Source of the DNA: CAZAJT01 sp964485585
GTDB taxonomy: Bacteria > Patescibacteriota > Microgenomatia > UBA1406 > GWC2-37-13
NCBI GenBank assembly: GCA_964485585.1
Contig: CAZAJT010000037.1
Span: forward strand, 1-9,468
Length of the DNA: 9,468 nt
Direction of reading: 5' to 3'
Of the stretch, positions 5,592-9,468 are shown piece by piece; within the stretch, counting starts at the first letter, position 1; every line of letters starts with the position of its first letter. Below the pieces are notes generated by a model. It had not been told where the DNA came from and did no database searches. It saw only the letters and a list, made by a program, of their open reading frames with translations. Made by a program: the position numbers and the translations under genes.

Positions 5592-5606
5592 GAAATTCTG
5601 TCGCGT

Positions 5607-5623
5607 CACACCCTAGAAGTGTG
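5607..5623. promoter_or_regulatory. Inverted repeat CACAC-N7-GTGTG, possible operator
   Basis: Five-base half-sites at 5607-5611 and 5619-5623 overlap the -35 region of the minus-strand promoter. It is short, so chance occurrence is possible. Confidence 0.3.
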
Positions 5624-5624
5624 G

Positions 5625-5644
5625 AAGATTGTTGCAACAATCTT
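5625..5644. promoter_or_regulatory. Perfect 20-bp palindrome in a divergent promoter region, candidate operator
   Basis: AAGATTGTTGCAACAATCTT is perfectly self-complementary with no spacer. It lies about midway between the -10 elements of the 181-aa and 86-aa genes, where a dimeric repressor or activator could control both. No T-run or gene end makes a terminator likely. Confidence 0.55.
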
Positions 5645-5667
5645 TGCAGAATTTACAAACTTTCCAA

Positions 5668-5680
5668 GGGATGCCATCCC
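5668..5680. promoter_or_regulatory. Inverted repeat GGGATG-C-CATCCC, candidate operator
   Basis: Perfect 6-bp half-sites around one base, ending 6 bp before the -10 hexamer of the 86-aa gene. Occupancy would cover the -35/spacer region of that promoter. Confidence 0.4.
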
Positions 5681-5683
5681 ACT

Positions 5684-5692
5684 TGTTATAAT
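5684..5692 (+). promoter_or_regulatory. Extended -10 promoter of the 86-aa gene, leaderless type
   Basis: TGTTATAAT (TG at 5684-5685, perfect TATAAT at 5687-5692) lies 9 nt before the ATG at 5702. No Shine-Dalgarno sequence is present. Confidence 0.65.
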
Positions 5693-5701
5693 ATTCTTCC
5701 T

Positions 5702-5962
5702 ATGTCCGAACAACAACCGTATCCTTTTGTTCCAGGGCAACATGGTATTCCCATCAACACTCTCACCATGGATAACGAATGGCATGCATATTTAGGTCAT
5801 TATGGGAAGCTAATACGTTACTGTATTGGTAAAAATGACATCACTCTCATAGACGATGAGCTCGAATGGCTTATGTTAAATGCCTTTGTTGAATACATTC
5901 CAACCTCCAAGGTTGGTTCATTGGTTCAGATCTCGATATGCTTTAACGAGGAAGTGCGCTAA
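5702..5962 (+). CDS. Unrecognised 86-aa protein
   Basis: Function unknown. An 86-aa acidic, soluble protein with a proline-rich start (PYPFVPGQHGIPINT) and an aromatic core (NEWHAYLGHYGKLIRYCIG, DDELEWLMLNAF). The frame is open back to 5537, but the ATG at 5702 is chosen because a strong extended -10 lies 9 nt upstream and the earlier frame is antisense to the 181-aa gene. Its last 20 bp overlap the 3' end of the convergent 475-aa gene. Within it, CCAACCT and AGGTTGG (5900-5906 and 5910-5916) form a 7-bp hairpin with a 3-nt loop. Small size and divergent placement would suit a regulator or an antitoxin-like partner, but no motif supports either. Confidence 0.55.
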   Translation: MSEQQPYPFVPGQHGIPINTLTMDNEWHAYLGHYGKLIRYCIGKNDITLIDDELEWLMLNAFVEYIPTSKVGSLVQISICFNEEVR

Positions 5963-7370
5963 CTACTTTTATGAATTTCCGATCAACATCTTCTGGAATC
6001 AATACTTCTGGCCGAAGAAGGTAATCTGGATCTAATCTATCGTCAACAGGATTTTTAATATATTCTTTTAGGGTCCTCGACCGTTTCCAATATCGTTCTA
6101 TTGCTACATTTTCCTCTGGACCCCCTTCCCGAGTTGAGAAATCTTCAAAATCCATCATAGATGCTACTCGTACTTTCGATGGATCTACCTTTATTTCAAG
6201 CACAACGTTCCCTATGCTTGCCAATGCCTCTCCAACCTGAGAGCTAACAACAAGATCCCCATAGGTAGGAGTTGCATAAATAGCTGAGCGCGAATATCCT
6301 TCAGGAGCATATCGATTAAAGACTTGCTGTCTCTCAATTATGTGCTGCTGTGCTGCGGTAAGATCGACCTCCTTTCCCTCTATAGTTTTAGTTTTATCCG
6401 AAAGCTGCTCTGCTAAATCTGCCATCGTACGCTCTGTTGTAACAACGTGTAAACCTGCGTGCGCAGCTTCTGCAAGCTTTTCCTCGTTAATGAGCTTGTA
6501 TACGCTTACATAGTGAGCTGGTACTTCTTTGAAATCAGTAGTAAAAAGCGGATTATCAGGGTGTCTTGCGCGTAGCTCACCCCATGCTTTTCTTTCTCCC
6601 GGCGTGAGTCCTAAACGTTTATGTTCGGCGGCTGTTTTTTCTTGTTCTCGTACTCTCGCTTCCTGTTCATTCCAGAGTCGTATTTCTTCAGGAAGTTTTG
6701 CCGCGATTGCCTCCGTATAGGAAACCATTTCATCTGCCAGTGTTAACAGGCTCTCTTTCTGGCTATATTTTTCTTCAATTGTCTTAAGTCTCTCTTGTAC
6801 ACCCTCACCGCTATCCTTAGGTGCATCTACGATAAAGTGGATTTTATTCTCTGGATCATCTGCTGGTTTATTTTCATTAGGAAGTGATAAATATATCATG
6901 GTACCATCTCTGCTGATTATTTGAACTGATCTTGAAAATAGGCTTATTTTAGAAATCTCATCAGGCTTACCTTCTCCCACCTGTAATGCGTTCAGAATAG
7001 ACGTCATTTCTGCTGGTGTTTCCACAAATGTGGCACGCTCGCCTCTCTGCGCTCTAAATTGAGCAATTGTATCAAGACAAACACCACCGAGATCATCTAA
7101 TGAATAAAACTGTGCTCCATGCTCACCCAGTTTGGACATTTCCTGTCCCGTTGTTCGCGTGCGATTTATCAGGTCTCGTTCCTGCACTGCTTCTAACACA
7201 TGTTTGGGGCCTTCTGGTTTTTGAAGCTCGGTATGTTGTTTCTTTAAAAAATCAAACAAACCTTTTTTCTCAGGTTTCGGTTGCTCTTTTGGCGGGTTAA
7301 AAAGCACTTCTCCTTTGGGTCCGAAGTGCGTTGCTTTTATCTCTATTCCAGGTTTAAATCCTTCAGTCAT
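5943..7370 (-). CDS. 475-aa protein with possible C-terminal ADP-ribosyltransferase-like domain
   Basis: No full-length family recognised. Residues 1-60 are Lys/Pro-rich and probably disordered. Residues 75-185 form a mixed alpha/beta region (LDDLGGVCLDTIAQFRAQ; VQIISRDGTMIYLSLP), and 190-262 a charged helical, coiled-coil-like stretch. Residues 285-470 resemble the ADP-ribosyltransferase fold of DarT/KptA-like proteins: AHYVSVYKL-INEEKLAEAAHAGL (strand then helix ending in AGL), RSAIYATPTYG (Arg361), VVLEIKVDPSKVRVA, and RPEVLIPEDVDRKFIKVV, where Glu455 in EVLIP sits where ART catalytic glutamates do. This is pattern recognition only. No signal peptide or membrane segment is visible. Its start overlaps the stop of the 112-aa gene (ATGA, 7367-7370), so they form one unit. 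Alternative: a structural or scaffold protein with a degenerate fold. Confidence 0.7.
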   Translation of the reverse strand: MTEGFKPGIEIKATHFGPKGEVLFNPPKEQPKPEKKGLFDFLKKQHTELQKPEGPKHVLEAVQERDLINRTRTTGQEMSKLGEHGAQFYSLDDLGGVCLDTIAQFRAQRGERATFVETPAEMTSILNALQVGEGKPDEISKISLFSRSVQIISRDGTMIYLSLPNENKPADDPENKIHFIVDAPKDSGEGVQERLKTIEEKYSQKESLLTLADEMVSYTEAIAAKLPEEIRLWNEQEARVREQEKTAAEHKRLGLTPGERKAWGELRARHPDNPLFTTDFKEVPAHYVSVYKLINEEKLAEAAHAGLHVVTTERTMADLAEQLSDKTKTIEGKEVDLTAAQQHIIERQQVFNRYAPEGYSRSAIYATPTYGDLVVSSQVGEALASIGNVVLEIKVDPSKVRVASMMDFEDFSTREGGPEENVAIERYWKRSRTLKEYIKNPVDDRLDPDYLLRPEVLIPEDVDRKFIKVVSALPR

Positions 7371-7705
7371 ATTTTTTTAGCAATATGATCATTCATTAAT
7401 TGAAGAGCCTCGTCGAGTTTGCCTTTCTTTATCATCACTTCAGCTTGAGAAGCGATAGCGTCGGCCATTACTGCTTCGTGTTCCCTCACATGTTTATGTA
7501 CAACAGCAGCAAGCTCCACAAAGGTATCATCTAACGTAGGAATAATTCTATCAATCTGCTCGTCAGAAAGGTTATCGGGAAGAGCTTTCAATACATACCG
7601 TGCAATAACAGCAGCCTTCTCAAGCGTAATCTCCTCATGTTCCAACTTGTCCAATAGGAACGCAGCGATTTCTTTTTCCAGTTGATACAACTTCTGTGAG
7701 ATCAT
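7367..7705 (-). CDS. 112-aa all-helical protein coupled to the 475-aa gene
   Basis: Function unknown. An acidic, soluble 112-aa protein made almost entirely of amphipathic helices: MISQKLYQLEKEIAAFLLD, LEKAAVIARYVLKALP, SDEQIDRIIPTL, DDTFVELAAVVHKHVREHE, and a final TPR-like helix pair (IKKGKLDEALQLMNDHI). First gene of a two-gene unit; its TGA overlaps the ATG of the 475-aa gene. The fixed small-helical-then-large-enzyme order would fit an antitoxin, immunity protein or chaperone for the larger product, but no motif confirms this. Confidence 0.75.
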   Translation of the reverse strand: MISQKLYQLEKEIAAFLLDKLEHEEITLEKAAVIARYVLKALPDNLSDEQIDRIIPTLDDTFVELAAVVHKHVREHEAVMADAIASQAEVMIKKGKLDEALQLMNDHIAKKI

Positions 7706-7714
7706 ATCGCTATC

Positions 7715-7743
7715 ACTGTACTATATGCCAATTATATTTGCAA
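7715..7743 (-). promoter_or_regulatory. Promoter of the 112-aa/475-aa unit, leaderless type
   Basis: Minus strand: TTGCAA (7743-7738), a 17-bp spacer, TACAGT (7720-7715), then 9 nt to the ATG at 7705. It lies in the 63-bp gap shared with the divergent 55-aa gene, so the two promoters nearly abut. Confidence 0.5.
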
Positions 7744-7753
7744 GATTGGAACG

Positions 7754-7762
7754 TGGTACAAT
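7754..7762 (+). promoter_or_regulatory. Extended -10 promoter of the 55-aa/390-aa unit, leaderless type
   Basis: TGGTACAAT (TG at 7754-7755, TACAAT at 7757-7762) lies 6 nt before the ATG at 7769. No Shine-Dalgarno sequence. Its upstream side meets the -35 of the divergent 112-aa gene, so mutual interference or shared control is likely. Confidence 0.6.
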
Positions 7763-7768
7763 CACCGT

Positions 7769-7936
7769 ATGAGCACTCAGAAAACTTCAGAGGAGACACT
7801 GGCTGAATTTACAAGAAAAGCTGAGCAGATTAAGCTCCATGCATTACAAATCTATCTGAACGCCTCTACTCACCTTGATGCATCCGAACAATCAAACCAA
7901 TTGAAAATTATCAAAAATCATGTCCCTCCTCAATAG
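7769..7936 (+). CDS. 55-aa small protein, first gene of a two-gene unit
   Basis: A short reading frame beginning MSTQKTSEETLAEFTRKA and ending NHVPPQ. It is polar, helical for about residues 7-32 (ETLAEFTRKAEQIKLHALQ) and has no cysteine or membrane segment. Evidence that it is real: its ATG lies 6 nt after an extended -10 element, and its stop (7934-7936) overlaps the 390-aa start (7920) by 17 bp, a coupled arrangement. The product matches no family I know. Its position mirrors that of the 112-aa gene on the other strand: small helical protein first, large protein second. Confidence 0.55.
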   Translation: MSTQKTSEETLAEFTRKAEQIKLHALQIYLNASTHLDASEQSNQLKIIKNHVPPQ

Positions 7937-9092
7937 TGAAACCACTCCTCTTACGCCTCCAATAGAGATCCAACCAACAGAATCACTTCCCTCAAAACTG
8001 CGATCTACCGCAGGAGAGGCTATGAGATTATTAGGAAGACTAAGAACAAAATTACAGGTACGGGGAAACGAAAATCCGGTAATAGAAGAGGCTCTTACCG
8101 AAATAGGAAGAGATCAATATAAGCTTTCTCGTGAGTATGTTCAGGCACGCCATGAAATAGCGCCGACCAATCCTGACCGCGAACAAGGTATTGAGCCGCT
8201 TCCACCGCAAGCAGAAAAAACAGCATTAGCCATTCCAGACCTATTCCCAGAAATACCGTTGAACAACGAAAATGACCTGAGAGCTTTCTTAGAACAATAT
8301 CGAGAAAGCCTCATGCAAGTTGGCGAAGAACTCCATTGGGGCGTTACCCGTTGCGCCTTCACGAGCGCTGTTATTATGAGAGCGTTGCATCCAAAAGCAA
8401 ACGTTGTCGGTTTACAGTGGGTCGATATAGACAGAAGATTAAGCTCTTTCTTCGCCAGCGTAAAAAGTATTGAAAAAGAAGTCGCGCAAGAAACCGCTCT
8501 GGCACATCAACTAATGAAAGAGTCTGTGGAACATACAGAGAAATCACCAAAATTTGTAGGTGAAGTGCTTCGTAGATTCGACTCCTTCTTTAGCAAAAAT
8601 AGATCAGAATGGCCTTCAGAAAGTGATAGAGACAGATTTGTACAGCGATTTGATCCTACCGATCAGGAGGCAGTAACGCACATTGTCACCCAGCTACACG
8701 CGCTTTCAGGAACACCCCAGATTGATCTTAAAAGATTGGTAAATTATTTTAGTTCAGGGTGGGGACATACGGTTGTGGGACTCGATATTCTTTATCCTGG
8801 TCATGTGAAACCTACGAGATACATCATTGATGCAAATTCTGAACAATATGGCTCCGCGTTTGATCAATTGTATCTTTTTCCGATAGAAGAGGCTCTTGAC
8901 CATGGATACATTCTCGACGAATCTCCACCTGAAGCGATGGGAAAACTTGATGCCAAAAGTATCTCAAATATGTGTGAGCTTGAGGATCCTCATAGTACTG
9001 ACATTGCGGTAGCTTCTCAAATGATTGCCGATCGATTCAAAACTTCGCACCCTAAAAATACTACAAGACTCTTTCAAGATCCGGGATCTTGA
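7920..9092 (+). CDS. 390-aa protein with possible Cys-His-Asp (transglutaminase/papain-like) core
   Basis: No family recognised with certainty. Residues 1-30 are Pro/Thr-rich and likely disordered; 30-80 are helical and basic; 80-112 are a proline-rich linker. The remaining part contains TRCAFTSAVIMRALHP (Cys145 near the start of a helix, followed by a strand NVVGLQWVDI), an inserted helical region (about 170-262), then SSGWGHTVVGLDILY (His283 on a strand) and TRYIIDANSEQYG (Asp304 on the next strand). The order Cys at helix start, His on a strand, Asp on the following strand is that of transglutaminase-like and related cysteine hydrolases; this is an inference from spacing and pattern. No signal peptide or membrane helix is seen. 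The start overlaps the 55-aa gene by 17 bp without a Shine-Dalgarno, implying reinitiation. The stop codon lies in a perfect inverted repeat. Confidence 0.7.
   Translation: MSLLNSETTPLTPPIEIQPTESLPSKLRSTAGEAMRLLGRLRTKLQVRGNENPVIEEALTEIGRDQYKLSREYVQARHEIAPTNPDREQGIEPLPPQAEKTALAIPDLFPEIPLNNENDLRAFLEQYRESLMQVGEELHWGVTRCAFTSAVIMRALHPKANVVGLQWVDIDRRLSSFFASVKSIEKEVAQETALAHQLMKESVEHTEKSPKFVGEVLRRFDSFFSKNRSEWPSESDRDRFVQRFDPTDQEAVTHIVTQLHALSGTPQIDLKRLVNYFSSGWGHTVVGLDILYPGHVKPTRYIIDANSEQYGSAFDQLYLFPIEEALDHGYILDESPPEAMGKLDAKSISNMCELEDPHSTDIAVASQMIADRFKTSHPKNTTRLFQDPGS
9074..9092 (+). terminator. Perfect inverted repeat containing the stop codon of the 390-aa gene
   Basis: TCAAGATCCGGGATCTTGA is symmetric around one base and folds as an 8-bp stem with a CGG loop, ending exactly at the TGA. 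The following TTATTAG is only weakly T-rich, so a terminator is possible but a protein-binding site or mRNA-end stabiliser is not excluded. Confidence 0.4.
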
Positions 9093-9135
9093 TTATTAGT
9101 AAAAGAAAAATAACGATGTCAGAACAGTCTTAATA

Positions 9136-9164
9136 TTGACAAAAGATATTATTTATCATATGTT
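9136..9164 (+). promoter_or_regulatory. Promoter of the truncated antitoxin frame, leaderless type
   Basis: A perfect -35 TTGACA (9136-9141), a 17-bp spacer and TATGTT (9159-9164) are followed by 8 nt and the ATG at 9173. The promoter seems intact although the gene it serves is not. Confidence 0.6.
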
Positions 9165-9172
9165 TTAAATCT

Positions 9173-9331
9173 ATGAAACAAACTAAGCTCGAAAACGAAG
9201 AACAACAAATTCTTAAGGATATTGAAAAGGGGAAATATAAATCAATTCCTCATGTTAGAGAGGAAATCAAAAGACTGAAGGACTATGCGAAAAATACTTT
9301 TCTTAAAAATATCCATACGCCCAGTAGATGA
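9173..9331 (+). pseudogene. Truncated CopG/BrnA-type antitoxin (N-terminal part only)
   Basis: A 52-aa frame. Its first 45 or so residues (NEEQQILKDIEKGKYKSIP, then REEIKRLKDYAKNTF) match the usual start of CopG-family antitoxins: an E-x-E-I-L...G-x-[FWY]-K-S-[IV] segment followed by EEIKR...YA-x-NT. In the intact family this leads into a ribbon-helix-helix DNA-binding domain (K-R-[IV]-N-I-R-[IL]-S...), which is absent. The frame instead runs into FLKNIHTPSR and stops, antisense to the end of the GH18-like gene, with which it overlaps by 29 bp. No toxin gene is seen in the window. The promoter is intact, so a short peptide may still be made. I see a remnant; a functional micro-antitoxin is less likely. 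Confidence 0.55.
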
Positions 9332-9468
9332 AGCTGCTGATGCCCTTCTCCTTTAGAAACTCCTGCTTTCTTGCCACAGACTCGGGATCCTCAAACCAGA
9401 CAATATGATAGAGCTGATTCTGGTCAATGTAATTTACTTCTGTTTCGGTAACAACATCATTTCTCAAC
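9303..9468 (-). CDS. C-terminal end of a GH18-like glycoside hydrolase (partial)
   Basis: The last 54 residues of a gene whose start lies beyond the right edge. The sequence includes VNYIDQNQLYHIVWFEDPES, followed by VARKQEFLKEKGISSFIYWAYGYF and a TAA stop (9303-9305). This matches the closing part of GH18 domains of the YaaH/chitinase-like kind, where a [HYT]-x-[VL]-WFED-x-x-S-x-x-x-K segment leads to the final barrel strand G[IV]xx[IVF]xxWxxG. Such enzymes act on GlcNAc-containing polymers such as peptidoglycan or chitin, often outside the cell; export cannot be judged here. Its 3' end is overlapped by the truncated antitoxin frame on the other strand. Confidence 0.7.
   Translation of the reverse strand, partial: LRNDVVTETEVNYIDQNQLYHIVWFEDPESVARKQEFLKEKGISSFIYWAYGYF

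Noticed and set aside
5537..5701. N-terminal extension of the 86-aa gene by 55 codons
   Set aside because: It runs antisense into the 181-aa gene and across its promoter and the palindromes; the ATG at 5702 has its own promoter.
6529..8362. Open frames of 63-77 codons opposite the 475-aa and 390-aa genes
   Set aside because: Shadows of the larger frames, with no start context.
5030..9331. Prophage or integrated element
   Set aside because: No integrase, terminase, capsid or attachment-site repeat is visible; only the lack of heptad tracts and the unknown genes set this block apart.
1..9468. tRNA, rRNA or riboswitch genes
   Set aside because: I found no cloverleaf, rRNA-like or known riboswitch core on either strand by eye; a covariance-model scan would be needed to exclude small RNAs.

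Overview
The window looks like a chromosomal fragment of a small-genome bacterium of the Candidate Phyla Radiation (Patescibacteria) type. This is an inference. It rests on short, tightly packed genes on both strands, many unrecognised small proteins, a shortened peptidyl-tRNA hydrolase, AT-rich repeat tracts between genes and interspersed GTCAT...ATGAC palindromes. TGA is used as an ordinary stop codon (ends of the first glycosyltransferase, the 112-aa gene and the 390-aa gene), so the TGA-as-glycine code of some CPR lineages does not apply.

Left half (1-5030), housekeeping and carbohydrate genes: a galactose-1-phosphate uridylyltransferase-like gene (minus strand), pth, two GT4-type glycosyltransferases joined by an ATGA overlap, and a conserved-looking 90-aa unknown. 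GalT-like and GT4 enzymes fit sugar-nucleotide metabolism and glycan or glycoside synthesis. This half is threaded with degenerate tracts of 7-bp periodicity. They lie at both ends of galT, at both ends of pth and in two places inside its coding region, at the stop codon of the second glycosyltransferase, and before the 90-aa gene. One such tract carries a 120-bp MITE-like insertion, and a REP-like palindrome cluster sits between galT and pth.

Right half (5030-9300), accessory genes with no heptad tracts seen: an unknown 181-aa gene and an unknown 86-aa gene diverge from a 126-bp region with three inverted repeats, one a perfect 20-bp palindrome. A minus-strand pair follows (112-aa helical protein, then a 475-aa protein whose C-terminus resembles an ADP-ribosyltransferase fold). 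From the same 63-bp promoter region a plus-strand pair diverges (55-aa protein, then a 390-aa protein with a possible Cys-His-Asp transglutaminase/papain-like triad). These two divergent pairs, each a small protein coupled to a large possible enzyme, are the best candidate for an undescribed system here.

Right edge: a CopG-type antitoxin reading frame is cut short, and its end overlaps the 3' end of a minus-strand GH18-like glycoside hydrolase gene that runs out of the window.

Across the window, eight first-in-operon genes have a promoter -10 element only 6-9 nt before the ATG and no Shine-Dalgarno sequence. This predicts widespread leaderless mRNAs.
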